DNA of 64,000 nt. Source: Prauserella isguenensis. GTDB lineage: Bacteria > Actinomycetota > Actinomycetes > Mycobacteriales > Pseudonocardiaceae. The position numbers and the translations under genes are program-made. Position 1 is the stretch's first letter. Each line of letters opens with the position of its first letter. Shown here piece by piece: positions 14,969-23,993 of this stretch. The DNA is taken from contig NZ_JACHWU010000001.1 of NCBI RefSeq assembly GCF_014191605.1, forward strand, positions 434,001 through 498,000, written 5' to 3'. A model generated the notes under the pieces. The model saw nothing but the letters and a program-made list of their open reading frames with translations. It searched no databases and was not told the origin of the DNA.

Positions 14969-16609
14969 GTGCCCCGACCCCGGCTCCCGCAGCGGCTCCG
15001 CCCCGTACTCCGCACCAGCCTCGGCCTCGCCGCGCTCGGCTTCTGCTCGAGCTTCTTCGGTGCTGGCGTGGTGTTCCTCGTGCTGCTGCTCCAGGGCGTG
15101 CCGGAGGGGGCGCAGGGCACCGAGTGGATCATCGCGATCGTCGCGGCCGGGTACGTGCTGCTGTCGGTGCTGATCGGCACCACGTGGGCCGTGTTCCTGC
15201 AGCGCCGCACGGTCGTGTGGTTCGTGCTCGGCCGCACGCCCACACGCGACGAGGCGCGCCGCGCGTTGCGGCTGCCGCTGCACCTGGCGAAGGTGAGCGG
15301 GACGCTGTGGCTGGGCGGGATCGTGGTGCTGGGCACCCTGACCGCGGTGTTCGGCACGTGGTTCGACGCGATGGGCGTCTCGCTGGCCATCGCGCTGGGC
15401 GGTATCGCCACCGTCGGGCTCAACTACCTCGCGACCGAATGGGTCGCGCGGCCGCTCCTGGCGACGGCGCTGCGCTCCGTGCCGCCCGGCGAGTCGCTCG
15501 CGACGACGGTGCTCGCCCGGCTGGTCGTGACGTGGCTGCTCGCCAGCGGTGCACCCATGATCGGCGTGCTGATCCTGGTGCTGCCGCCGGACCTGGGCGG
15601 CGACCCGCGCTACAGCCTCATGACGCTGTCGATCCTCGGCCTGCTGCTCGGCGCCGCCGCCACGTTCCTGCTGGCCCGCTCCGTCGCGGCGCCGCTGCAC
15701 CGGCTGCGCGACGTGCTCGGCGAGATCGCCCGCGGCCGCCGCGACGTGGCCGTCGGCGTGGACGACGCCAGCGAGATCGGCATGCTCCAGGCGTCGGTCA
15801 ACGACCTGACCTCGGGCCTGCGGGAACAGGAACGCATGCGGGACCTGTTCGGCAGGCACGTCGGCGACGAGGTGGCCCGGCACGCCCTGGAACACGGGGC
15901 GTCGATGTCCGGCGACGTGCGCGTGGTGACCGCGCTGTTCGTCGACGTCGTCGACTCGACCAGCCTCGCCGCCGAACTCGCCCCCGACGAGGTGGCGCGC
16001 AAGCTGAACGGCCTGTTCTCCTCGGTCGTCGACGCGGTCAGCACCCACGGCGGCCTGGTCAACAAGTTCCAGGGCGACGCGGCGATGTGCATCTTCGGCG
16101 CGCCCACTCGCCACGCCGACCCGGCGACGTCGGCGCTGGCCACGGCACGGGCGATCCGCGACGCCGTGTCCGCGTCCGGGGAACTCGACCTGGGCATCGG
16201 CGTCGCGACCGGTCCCGCCTTCGCGGGACAGCTCGGCACCTCGACCCGATTCGAGTACACCGTGATCGGCGACGCCGTGAACGAAGCGGCCCGCCTCACC
16301 GAGCACGCCAAGCACGCCGACGGCCGCATCCTCGCCAGCCGCGCCGCACTCGACGCCGCGTGCGACGCCGAACGCGACCGGTGGCATCCGCACGAGACGT
16401 ACCAGCTGCGCGGCCGGGCCGAACCGACGGAGACGTGGTCCACCCCGCCCGCCACACCGGCGTCGCCGACCGATCCGCCCGCCCGGCAGGCCGCAGCAGC
16501 ACAGAACGCGGCCGCGGGGGCCGGTGCGCAGGCGGAGCCGGATTCGGACCCGGCTACGGAGCGGGCTGCGGCACGGACAACGGACACCGCGCCGGCCGAG
16601 CACGGCTAA
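14969..16609 (+). CDS. Membrane-bound class III adenylate/guanylate cyclase with HAMP domain
   Basis: I take the GTG at 14969 (546 residues); upstream codons translate the repeat array. About six transmembrane segments occupy residues 12-235, then a HAMP linker (about 235-290), then the cyclase domain (about 310-470). Catalytic motifs are present: FVDVVDST and KFQGDAA supply the metal-binding Asp residues and the purine-reading Lys, EYTVIGDAVNEAARL supplies Thr/Asp and the transition-state Asn and Arg. This architecture is that of M. tuberculosis Rv1318c/Rv1319c/Rv3645. It makes cyclic AMP in response to a membrane signal. The C-terminal 80 residues are Pro/Ala rich and probably disordered. 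Confidence 0.9.
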   Translation: MPRPRLPQRLRPVLRTSLGLAALGFCSSFFGAGVVFLVLLLQGVPEGAQGTEWIIAIVAAGYVLLSVLIGTTWAVFLQRRTVVWFVLGRTPTRDEARRALRLPLHLAKVSGTLWLGGIVVLGTLTAVFGTWFDAMGVSLAIALGGIATVGLNYLATEWVARPLLATALRSVPPGESLATTVLARLVVTWLLASGAPMIGVLILVLPPDLGGDPRYSLMTLSILGLLLGAAATFLLARSVAAPLHRLRDVLGEIARGRRDVAVGVDDASEIGMLQASVNDLTSGLREQERMRDLFGRHVGDEVARHALEHGASMSGDVRVVTALFVDVVDSTSLAAELAPDEVARKLNGLFSSVVDAVSTHGGLVNKFQGDAAMCIFGAPTRHADPATSALATARAIRDAVSASGELDLGIGVATGPAFAGQLGTSTRFEYTVIGDAVNEAARLTEHAKHADGRILASRAALDAACDAERDRWHPHETYQLRGRAEPTETWSTPPATPASPTDPPARQAAAAQNAAAGAGAQAEPDSDPATERAAARTTDTAPAEHG

Positions 16610-16789
16610 GGCTGTTCCCTGCCGGGGCGTGCCGGAGCGTTGCGGGCACCCGTTGCCGGGTCGGTGTGCAGCTCGACCTGCCTGGTGAGGGGCACTTGGC
16701 GACCATGCGTGGGGTCGGCCGCGAGTTGTTTCGTTGGTCGAGTTTTCGGTAGGTGTGGCCGGAGCCGTTTCACTCTATTGTGCAATGGC

Positions 16790-18181
16790 ATGTTCGACCA
16801 TGAGTTCGATAGTGTGGGTGTTGTGGATGACATGGGGGACGGCGTGGAAGCCAAGGTCGAGCGATTGCGCGATCTGCGGGTTCGGCGGGCGCGGCTCGAT
16901 GCCGAGGAGTTGGCGCTGTTGGCCGATATCGCGGCGGACGTAGGTGATGACCGTGGTGTGGCGGAGGAGTTGACGCCGGTGCTGCGGGTCTCGACCCGTG
17001 AGGTGGAGCGGCGTATCGACGACGGCCGGTCGGTGGCGGGGCGGATGCCGCGGTTGCTGGCCGCGATGCGCGTCGGCGAAGTCGAGACGTATGGCGCGCG
17101 GCGGGTGTTGGCGGTGGTCGACCCGCTCGAGGACGACGCGGCCCGAACTGTGGACGCGTTGCTGGCGGAGCGGCTGGCCGATGCGCCGGCGACGGCGTGG
17201 CAGCCGGGGAATCTGGCACAGCGGACACGCCGGCTGGTGGAGAAGGTCGACCCCGGCGGGCAGACCGCACGCGCGCGGCGGGCCCGCGCGGAGCGGAAGC
17301 TCGAACTCACCCCCGGCGAGCACGCGATGTCCTCACTCGAAGCGCAGCTGCCCGCCGAGGTCGCGGCCGCGTGCTATTCGCGGGTGGATGGGATGGCCCG
17401 GTCGCTGCGCCACCGCGGCGACCAGCGCACCCTCGACCAGTTGCGGGCGGATGTGACCGCCGACCTGCTCCTCGGACGTGATCCGGGTGTGACGCCGTCG
17501 GAGGCGGCGGCCACGGTCTACCTGCACATGCCGGCCGATGCGGCCCTGTCGATCTCCGACGACGGGTGCGAGCTCGACGGCTACGGGCCCGTTCCGGCCG
17601 CGATCGCGCGGGAGATCATGACCAACCCGCGCAGTATCTGGCGGGCCGTGTTGTGTGATCCGGGCACCGGCGAACCCCTGGACCTGGGACGCACCCGGCG
17701 ACGACCCAGCGCGACAATCCGCGAACTCGTACGGGTACGCGACCGGGAATGCATCATGCCCTGGTGCCACCGGCCCGCTCGGCACTGCGACCACGACCAC
17801 GAACAAGCCTGGACCGCCGACGGCGGTGGCGGCTCGACCTCAGTGGCCAACGGCGGCCCACGCTGCCGACGACACCACCAACTCAAAGACGACCCCCGTT
17901 GGAACACCCACTACGACCCCGTCCACGGCACCACCCGAGTAACAACCCCACACGGGACGACCTACACCGCACACCGCCACCCCGTCCTCACCCCGAAGTC
18001 AGGACGACACCGCCCCACCCCCACACGCCCCACCCCGGCCCGCGACACCCAGGCACGCCACGCACCGCGGCGTGACGCCCCGACACGCGACACCCAGACG
18101 CACCGCCAACCCGCCGGAGCCGAACCAACGCGAGACGCCACCGGAAAGGGACACCGGAACGACGACGGACCACCGTTCTAG
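16790..18181 (+). CDS. DUF222 / HNH endonuclease-domain protein (13E12 repeat type)
   Basis: From the ATG at 16790 it has 463 residues. The N-terminal two thirds is the helical DUF222 domain (RRARLDAEELALLADIAADVGDD and RTLDQLRADVTADLLLGRDP). An HNH nuclease-like motif follows around residues 325-375: CIMPWCHRPARHCDHDHE, then CRRHHQLK, with the His and Cys ligands in place. The C-terminal 70 residues are Thr/Pro/Arg rich and disordered. These proteins are abundant in actinobacteria, often in several copies and of unclear function. A second copy lies at 62472-63794. No phage gene is adjacent. Confidence 0.85.
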   Translation: MFDHEFDSVGVVDDMGDGVEAKVERLRDLRVRRARLDAEELALLADIAADVGDDRGVAEELTPVLRVSTREVERRIDDGRSVAGRMPRLLAAMRVGEVETYGARRVLAVVDPLEDDAARTVDALLAERLADAPATAWQPGNLAQRTRRLVEKVDPGGQTARARRARAERKLELTPGEHAMSSLEAQLPAEVAAACYSRVDGMARSLRHRGDQRTLDQLRADVTADLLLGRDPGVTPSEAAATVYLHMPADAALSISDDGCELDGYGPVPAAIAREIMTNPRSIWRAVLCDPGTGEPLDLGRTRRRPSATIRELVRVRDRECIMPWCHRPARHCDHDHEQAWTADGGGGSTSVANGGPRCRRHHQLKDDPRWNTHYDPVHGTTRVTTPHGTTYTAHRHPVLTPKSGRHRPTPTRPTPARDTQARHAPRRDAPTRDTQTHRQPAGAEPTRDATGKGHRNDDGPPF

Positions 18182-18853
18182 CTAGACGAGGCCCAGTTCG
18201 CGGGCGCGGACGCCCGCCTGGAAGCGCGACTCGGCGCCGAGCGCCGCCATGAGCTCGCCGACGCGGCGACGGTAGGTGCGCACGCTCAGCCCGAGCTTCC
18301 GCGCCGCGGCTTCGTCCTTCGCTCCCTGCCCGAGCAGGTCCAGCACCGCCGGCGCGAGGCGGCGGATCTCGGCGACCTGCGCGTCGTAGACGTCGAGGTC
18401 GACGGCCGAGCGCCACACCGTGTCGAACAGCGACACGACGCCCTGCACGGTCTCGGGCTGGGTGATGACGCTGTAGCTGCGCGGCCCCTCGTGGCGTTCA
18501 CCTGCGAGGATCGCGACCTTACGGTCCACGACGATCGTCTCGCTGAGTTCGTCGGTGGTGATGCGGACCTGGGCGCCGTGCCGGTCCCGGCGGCGCGCGA
18601 GTTCCTGCGCCGACACCGCGTCGAGCAGCAGGCCGGACCGGTAGATCTTGCGGACCCGTGCCGCTCCGGCCCGTTGCAGCGCGGCCTCCTCGAGTTCGGC
18701 GGCCCTCCTTTCGGCCACCCAGAGCGCGAGGTCGTTGGCGACACAGGCCACGTCGGTGGCGGACATGAACAGATGACCGACGCGGCGGAACAGTTCCTCC
18801 TCGCCGCGCACGATCGTGACCGGGTCGCCCGTCCGCACATCACCCATCGCCAT
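18182..18853 (-). CDS. LuxR-type HTH transcriptional regulator
   Basis: The ATG at 18853 gives 223 residues; a longer frame to 19189 reads through a repeat and is not credible. The N-terminal 150 residues form a sensor-like region of the TrmB/PLD-related kind seen in actinomycete regulators (VRKIYRSGLLLDA, QVRITTDELSETIVVDRKVAIL, PETVQGVVSLFDTVW). The C-terminal HTH is AAARKLGLSVRTYRRRVGELMAALGAESRFQAGVRA, a LuxR/GerE helix pair. It is divergent from the aldo/keto reductase, and the spacer contains a 15-bp tandem repeat. It may control that gene. Confidence 0.82.
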   Translation of the reverse strand: MAMGDVRTGDPVTIVRGEEELFRRVGHLFMSATDVACVANDLALWVAERRAAELEEAALQRAGAARVRKIYRSGLLLDAVSAQELARRRDRHGAQVRITTDELSETIVVDRKVAILAGERHEGPRSYSVITQPETVQGVVSLFDTVWRSAVDLDVYDAQVAEIRRLAPAVLDLLGQGAKDEAAARKLGLSVRTYRRRVGELMAALGAESRFQAGVRARELGLV

Positions 18854-18890
18854 GGTCCCGATTGTGCTCGGATTCGGGCCGGTCCGCGCG

Positions 18891-18940
18891 GGTTGCGGGT
18901 TGGCAGGTTGCGGGTTGGCAGGTTGCGGGTTGGCAGGTTG
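18891..18940. repeat. 15-bp tandem repeat in a divergent promoter
   Basis: Three exact copies of GGTTGCGGGTTGGCA (18891-18935) and the start of a fourth lie between the LuxR-type regulator (ATG at 18853) and the aldo/keto reductase (ATG at 18987). The position, 38 bp upstream of the regulator and 47 bp upstream of the reductase, suits iterated protein binding, though an expanded microsatellite is equally possible. Confidence 0.85.
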
Positions 18941-18986
18941 TTGCCATCCGCGGACGCGCCGGGCGACCGCGCCGCACGGTGGGGAC

Positions 18987-19910
18987 ATGGCTATCGCAGA
19001 CATGGACACCAATCCGACAACCGCCGACACCGCGGGCACCTGGCGCCTCGGCGACCGCACCGTGAACCGGCTCGGCTTCGGCGCGATGCGCCTGACCGGC
19101 ATGCCGTGGGACCCGAAGCCGCGCGACCGCGACACCGCGATCGCCGTGCTGCGCAGGGCCGTCGAGCTCGGCGTGAACCACATCGACACGGCGGCCTTCT
19201 ACTTCGTGCCCACTCGCTCGGCCAACGAACTGATCAGCACCGCACTGCAGCCGTACCCGGACGAGCTCGTCATCACCACGAAGGTCGGCCCGGCCCGGGA
19301 CCGTGAAGGCGGATTCGAGCACGCTCGGCCCGAGCAACTGCGCTCCCAGGTCGAGGAGAACCTCCGCCAGCTCGGCCGCGACCACATGGACGTCGTCAAC
19401 CTGCGGTGGGGCACCGGGCACGGCAAGGAGGACGGGTCCGTCGCCGACCACGTGAGCGCGCTGGCCGAGCTGCGCGAGGCCGGGCTCCTCCGGCACATCG
19501 GTATCTCGAACGTGACCTCGGAGCAGCTCGACGAGGCGAGGGAGGTCGCCCCGATCGTCTGCGTGCAGAACCGCTACGGCCTCACCGAGCGGGCCGACGA
19601 CGACATCGTGGACCGGTGCGGCGAGCTCGGCATCGCGTTCGTGCCGTTCTTCTCCGTCGCGGGTGCGGGACCCGGCGAGGACACCGACGCCGAGCACGGG
19701 CGGGCGGAGATCGAGACGGTCGCGCAGGCGCACGGGGCGAGCCCCGCCCAGGTGCGGCTCGCCTGGAGCCTCCACCGCGGCGACCACGTCCTGGCCATCC
19801 CGGGCACGGGCGACCCGGCGCACCTGGAGCAGAACATCGCGGCGGGAGCGCTCCGACTGACCGACGACGAGCAGGCCCTCCTCGACACCATCGGCAAGGC
19901 CACGTCGTAG
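18987..19910 (+). CDS. Aldo/keto reductase
   Basis: A 307-residue (beta/alpha)8 NADPH-dependent reductase. The ATG at 18987 follows GGGG. Family marks are NRLGFGAMRLTG, HIDTAAFY (Asp and Tyr of the tetrad), VITTKVG (Lys) and the C-terminal cofactor-binding IPGTGDPAHLEQNIAA. It would reduce aldehydes or ketones, or oxidise the corresponding alcohols; substrate unknown. The divergent LuxR-like regulator is its likely controller. Confidence 0.9.
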   Translation: MAIADMDTNPTTADTAGTWRLGDRTVNRLGFGAMRLTGMPWDPKPRDRDTAIAVLRRAVELGVNHIDTAAFYFVPTRSANELISTALQPYPDELVITTKVGPARDREGGFEHARPEQLRSQVEENLRQLGRDHMDVVNLRWGTGHGKEDGSVADHVSALAELREAGLLRHIGISNVTSEQLDEAREVAPIVCVQNRYGLTERADDDIVDRCGELGIAFVPFFSVAGAGPGEDTDAEHGRAEIETVAQAHGASPAQVRLAWSLHRGDHVLAIPGTGDPAHLEQNIAAGALRLTDDEQALLDTIGKATS

Positions 19911-19935
19911 TCGAGTGCCGGCGGGCCTGCCTGAG

Positions 19936-20943
19936 TCAGGCGACCTCCTCCACCGTCAGGTCCGGCCAGCGCATGGCGGTGGCGCCCCAGGTGAGGCCGG
20001 CGCCGAACGCGGCGAGCAGGACGCGGTCGCCCGCCTGGAGGCTGCCGTCGCGAACACCGTCGGCGAGGGCGAGGGGGATCGACGCGGCGCTGGTGTTGCC
20101 GGTGCGGTCGATGTTCACCACGAGGCTGTCGGCGGGCAGGCCCAGTTGTTTGGCGACCGTGTTGAGGATGCGGATGTTGGCCTGGTGGCCGACGAACCGG
20201 TCGACGTCGCCGACCGTCCAGCCGAGTTCGCCCAGCACCACGCGCGACGACTCGGCCATCCGCGCCGTGGCGTGGCGGAACACGGCGGGGCCCTCCATGC
20301 GCAGGTACTCCTCGCCCGGCTCGCGGGCGGCCTTCTGCCGCGAGCCGCCCGCGGGGACGACGAGCAGGTCCGTGCCGTCACCGTCGCTGTGCAGGTCGAA
20401 CGGGCCGAGCGCGCCGGGTTCGTCCTGGTCGCCCGCGCGCAGCACGACCGCGCCGGCGCCGTCGCCGAAGATCGGCACGGTGCCGCGGTCGGCGGGATCG
20501 ATGAGAGTGGTGAACGCGTCCGAGCCGACGACGAGCACCTCCTGGGCGATACGTCCGGCGATGAGGCCGGCGGCCGTCGCGAGGGCGTAGAGGAACCCGC
20601 TGCACACCGCGCCGACGTCGAACGCCGCCACATCACGCTGACCCAGCCTGGTCGCCACCTGGGGCGCGCTGGCCGGACAGGGCTGGTCGGGCGTGGCCGT
20701 GGCGAGCACGACGGCGTCGACGTGCTCGGTGCCCGCCGACCGCAACGCCCGCGCGCCCGCCTCGACCGCCATGTCCACTGTGGACACGCCGTCGTCGACG
20801 ACGCGGCGCTCGGCGATACCCGTGCGCGAGCGGATCCACGCATCGGTGGTGTCGAGGCGGGTCGTCAGCTCGACGTTGTCGACCACGCGCGGTGGCAGCC
20901 AGCCGCCCAGGCCGGCCAGTACCGCGGTCGAACGTGTGGCCAC
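19936..20943 (-). CDS. 3-oxoacyl-ACP synthase III (KAS III/FabH-like)
   Basis: I choose the GTG at 20943, preceded by GGGGGGA at six bases, giving 335 residues; GTG 20967 would add eight. The thiolase fold has the full Cys-His-Asn triad: VGAVCSGFLYAL, GHQANIRIL and DRTGNTSAAS. FabH condenses acyl-CoA with malonyl-ACP to start fatty acid synthesis. Here the gene stands alone, not in a fab operon, so it may be a secondary KAS III for a lipid or specialised metabolite. It is convergent with the aldo/keto reductase. Confidence 0.9.
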   Translation of the reverse strand: MATRSTAVLAGLGGWLPPRVVDNVELTTRLDTTDAWIRSRTGIAERRVVDDGVSTVDMAVEAGARALRSAGTEHVDAVVLATATPDQPCPASAPQVATRLGQRDVAAFDVGAVCSGFLYALATAAGLIAGRIAQEVLVVGSDAFTTLIDPADRGTVPIFGDGAGAVVLRAGDQDEPGALGPFDLHSDGDGTDLLVVPAGGSRQKAAREPGEEYLRMEGPAVFRHATARMAESSRVVLGELGWTVGDVDRFVGHQANIRILNTVAKQLGLPADSLVVNIDRTGNTSAASIPLALADGVRDGSLQAGDRVLLAAFGAGLTWGATAMRWPDLTVEEVA

Positions 20944-21076
20944 TTGCGGTCCCCCCAGTGAAGGCACTCATCGGTAGCGGAGACGTCGCGAAACGTCCCC
21001 GACGCACCTATGTATGGCCTACTTTTCGGTAGAGGCACGCGTTGTGACCCATGTCTCCCGCACGGACCTGTGGCAT

Positions 21077-21123
21077 CCGCCGAACGGAGGTCACGCACGG
21101 GCCCAACGCGGCCAGGCCGGGTG
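21077..21123. repeat. 47-bp dispersed direct repeat, copy 1
   Basis: This sequence, starting CCGCCGAACGGAGGTCACG and ending CGGCCAGGCCGGGTG, is repeated in the same orientation at 24970-25016 with two mismatches (21096 C/A and 21102 C/A). It lies between the KAS III gene and the lipoprotein gene, just outside the ESX-substrate cassette. It codes for nothing obvious. Copies elsewhere in the genome cannot be excluded. Confidence 0.85.
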
Positions 21124-21228
21124 CTGGGTGCCGACACTCGTCCACGTCGGCGGACAGCAGCGTACGGCGTCGACGCGGACCCTCAGCCCCGGAACCGTCG
21201 TAACGGGCCGGCAGGCGCCTCAGCACCC

Positions 21229-21798
21229 TCAGCCCTGCGGCAACTTCGGCTCGACAATCGCAGCCACTTCGTCGGCGATCTCGCAACTCTTTTCGGTGCC
21301 CTCGGTGGCTACCGTCGTGATGTCGACCCGCGACGACTCCGATACACCTATGACGATTGTGCAAACACCCGCACCAGGAATCCGGGCGAACTCTCTCCCG
21401 CCGGACTCGCCTCGATCGATACCCTGGCCGTTGTCCTGGGCATCATCGATGCCTTCCTCGTCACGGACGCCGACCGTGATCACCCTGTTTGGGTCAGTCG
21501 TGGGACTGTCGGTGTCCTTCTCAAAATTGCAGCCGCGGTCCGTACCAACATCTTCGCGAACCCCGGCAGGGAACGTGCCGTACTTGCTCAGTTCTTGTGC
21601 GCTCAGGAGCGAGCAAGGATCGACGTCGGCCAATGGGTCACCTGATGCATTAGTACTCGCCGGCGATGAGGCGTCGGGGGAGGGCGTTGCAGCCGACTGC
21701 GAGGCAATCGGCTGCCCGCCTTCACTCGAAGAGCACGCGCTGACCAAGACAGCAAATGCGCCGAGAGTTACCGCCGCAAATGCCCGTGTTCCCACCAA
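21229..21798 (-). CDS. DUF3558-family lipoprotein
   Basis: A 189-residue protein starting at TTG 21798 (GGAGG ten bases upstream) or GTG 21795. A signal peptide ends in the lipobox VLVSAC, with Cys about residue 22 to be lipidated. A Ser/Pro/Ala linker leads to a DUF3558 domain (VDPCSLLSAQELSKYG, RGCNFEKD and a late Cys pair CTIVIG/KSCEIADEV). Such lipoproteins face the cell envelope; function unknown. It is the last gene of a minus-strand set with the small ESX-like and PPE-like genes, 27 bp after the former. Confidence 0.82.
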   Translation of the reverse strand: MVGTRAFAAVTLGAFAVLVSACSSSEGGQPIASQSAATPSPDASSPASTNASGDPLADVDPCSLLSAQELSKYGTFPAGVREDVGTDRGCNFEKDTDSPTTDPNRVITVGVRDEEGIDDAQDNGQGIDRGESGGREFARIPGAGVCTIVIGVSESSRVDITTVATEGTEKSCEIADEVAAIVEPKLPQG

Positions 21799-21825
21799 TG
21801 TTCCAGCGCCTCCCGACTGAGCTGC

Positions 21826-22290
21826 CTACGCATCGCGCATCTTAGCGGTTTCCTCTGCCTCGGCGTACTGCCCAGAAGCGCGGTACAGAGCCTCGTTCAG
21901 TGCAATCAGCGTGGACTTGAGAGCACGTAGCTGCGGAATGACGCCCTGCGGCCCGTCAGCCGAAGACAGCACATGCTGTGCGACCTGCTGGGCGTACGGG
22001 CTACTGCCAAGTTTGGGCGTCTGTGATAGCCGTGCAAATGTCGCTTGCTTCGACTCGATCTCGCTGATCATCTCGTCGCAGACCTTCGTCATCTGCTTGA
22101 CGCCTTCGGGGTCCGTACGGAAGCCGCCCGACTTGGCGGCGTTCACCATCTGCTCAGCGCCGGTCTTCATGTTCTCGACGCCGGCCAGGAAGCCGCCCAC
22201 CTGGGCACCGAGCCCTGCGCCGATCTGCGCACCGCCCGTTCCGCTGTCTTGGCCTCCGCCAACCGGGTTATCGCCGAAAGCGCCGGTCAT
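21826..22290 (-). CDS. Small ESX-like partner protein
   Basis: A 154-residue protein with a Gly/Ala-rich N terminus and two helical blocks (MVNAAKSGGFRTDPEGVKQM to SKQATFARL, and QLRALKSTLIALNEALYRASGQYAEAEE). No WXG is visible, but the length, helical content and C-terminal YAEAEE pattern match EsxB/PE-like partners, where a YxxxD/E signal follows the second helix. It sits between the PPE-like gene (41 bp upstream) and the lipoprotein. It is probably the partner of the PPE-like protein. Assignment rests on context as much as sequence. Confidence 0.68.
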   Translation of the reverse strand: MTGAFGDNPVGGGQDSGTGGAQIGAGLGAQVGGFLAGVENMKTGAEQMVNAAKSGGFRTDPEGVKQMTKVCDEMISEIESKQATFARLSQTPKLGSSPYAQQVAQHVLSSADGPQGVIPQLRALKSTLIALNEALYRASGQYAEAEETAKMRDA

Positions 22291-22331
22291 GTCCGTTCCC
22301 CTCGTCCGTTCGTCGCGTGTGCAGCTGGCCG

Positions 22332-23858
22332 TTATTCGCCGATGACGGGTGGTGCGGTGCGTTCGTCGGTGCCGAACAGGCTGTCGGGGTCGGCCTCGAC
22401 GAGCCAGGAGGGGCGCTGGTGCTCTTCTTCCTCGCCGCCCTGCTGGCCCTTGCCCGCTCCGGCGCCGCCCATCATTCCCGAGCCGCCCCTCGTGCCCGAT
22501 CCGCCGGCCGCCGCGGCCGCGCCCGGCGCGGCACCCGCGCCCCCGGTCATGCCCTTCGCAGCCCCCGACGCGGCACCGGCGCCCGCGGCACCACCCGCGG
22601 CGCCCGCGGCGCCCTTGGCGGCACCGGCGGCCGAACCACCACCGGTCGGGCCGAACCCGGCCGACGCGGCCCGACCACCGAGCTTGCTGTTGTACGGCGT
22701 CGAACCACCCGCCTGGCCACCGCCACTCATCGGACCGACCGGCGCCGGACCCATACCACCGAAGCCCGGACCGCCACCCGTGGTCGGCACCCGCGGCCCC
22801 ACCGGCCCGTTGCCCTGCGGCCCGGTGCCCGGCAGCTGACCGGCACCCGTCGACGGGCCACGACCGGCCACCGGCGTCGGCGTCGGCACCGCACCCGGAC
22901 TGTTGCCCGACGGCCCGTTGTACCCGCCACCACCGGTCGGGCCACCCCCGGTCACCGACGCACCACCCGTCGGCCCACCACCGGAATAGCCGGACACGCT
23001 CGTCGCATCCCCACCCGAAATGTCGACGACATTCGACGTGCCGAAGTCGGACGTGCCGCCCTGACCGGCACCACCGAACTCCGGCGGCGGGGAGAACGCG
23101 GGCTGCTTCGAGGCAGCTTCGTAGAGGTTCCGGTCGTAGTCGGTCATCACCTGAGCGGCCTGCTGGTGGGCGGCGTCGGCCTTCTCCCGCGTCTCCATGG
23201 CCTTGTTGAACGCGCCGATCGGGTCCAGCGGGTTGTCCTTGACGGCGGAACCGAAATCCTTGAGGAGCCCGTCGGTCTGGACCGGCTCGGGCATGGTGTT
23301 CTTTGCCGTCTCGGACGCGCTCGACTGCGCATACACGGCTTCGGAGGCCAACTGCGCCTGCTGCGAGTTGGTGCTCGACCAGCTGCCCAGGCTGCGGACG
23401 TAGCCACGAGCTGCCTCGGCCGATTCGCCTTCCCAGTGGTGTTGGGACTGCTGGACGGCCTCGTTGAACTTGCCGTCGAAGTCTTCGAACAGCCTGACCA
23501 GCTGCGACCAGGCATCCGACAGCTGGGTGGTCTGGCCGGAGTCGAGGTCCTGGTGCACGTACTGGTAGATCGTCTGGTGGTCGACACCCGGGTAGTTCTG
23601 GTCCGACCCCTGCAGACCTTCCAGGACCTCCGCGTCCTGGGCGAGCTTCTGAATCTGTTGCTCGTTCATGCCCGCGGCGCGTGCGTCCGCGACGAGCTGA
23701 CTTACCGGCAGGCCGAACGGCACGTTGCCGTACTGGGCCTCAGCCTCGGCCCGATACATCGCTTCACGCTGCTGCGGCGGCAAGTCCGCACCATCGCCGC
23801 CGAGCATGGTGCCTACCGGGCCGACGGTGCTGCCGTCGCCGTTGCCGGGCTGCGACAT
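22332..23858 (-). CDS. PPE/WXG-like ESX substrate with Gly/Pro-rich region and APPVIGE tail
   Basis: A 508-residue protein. After about 75 residues comes a helical domain of about 180 residues with HHWEGESAEAARGYV, the W-x-G turn of the WXG/PPE type, and SASETAKNTMPEP, also found in similar form (WAKNNMPEP) in the protein at 8240-9589. The next 230 residues are Gly/Pro/Thr repeats. The C terminus has EEEEHQRPSWL and ends in APPVIGE exactly. It is probably secreted by an ESX system with the small helical protein downstream. No EspG gene is adjacent here, so EspG may be shared from 7475 or 50930. Confidence 0.76.
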   Translation of the reverse strand: MSQPGNGDGSTVGPVGTMLGGDGADLPPQQREAMYRAEAEAQYGNVPFGLPVSQLVADARAAGMNEQQIQKLAQDAEVLEGLQGSDQNYPGVDHQTIYQYVHQDLDSGQTTQLSDAWSQLVRLFEDFDGKFNEAVQQSQHHWEGESAEAARGYVRSLGSWSSTNSQQAQLASEAVYAQSSASETAKNTMPEPVQTDGLLKDFGSAVKDNPLDPIGAFNKAMETREKADAAHQQAAQVMTDYDRNLYEAASKQPAFSPPPEFGGAGQGGTSDFGTSNVVDISGGDATSVSGYSGGGPTGGASVTGGGPTGGGGYNGPSGNSPGAVPTPTPVAGRGPSTGAGQLPGTGPQGNGPVGPRVPTTGGGPGFGGMGPAPVGPMSGGGQAGGSTPYNSKLGGRAASAGFGPTGGGSAAGAAKGAAGAAGGAAGAGAASGAAKGMTGGAGAAPGAAAAAGGSGTRGGSGMMGGAGAGKGQQGGEEEEHQRPSWLVEADPDSLFGTDERTAPPVIGE

Positions 23859-23993
23859 AGCTACTTCCCCACCTCGTCAGGTCGCCACGAGACACGTACG
23901 TTATGTGACGGTACTGGGACGCTCGGACCGTGTCAGCGGTTCCCACGAAATCACCCGACCTCGGTTGGCCACTCCCGTGACCGGCGGGGACAG

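Noticed and set aside
18854-19189. Upstream extension of the LuxR-type regulator frame
   Set aside because: It reads through the 15-bp repeat (Asn-Pro-Gln-Pro-Ala units) and into the aldo/keto reductase region; the ATG at 18853 fits the domain.
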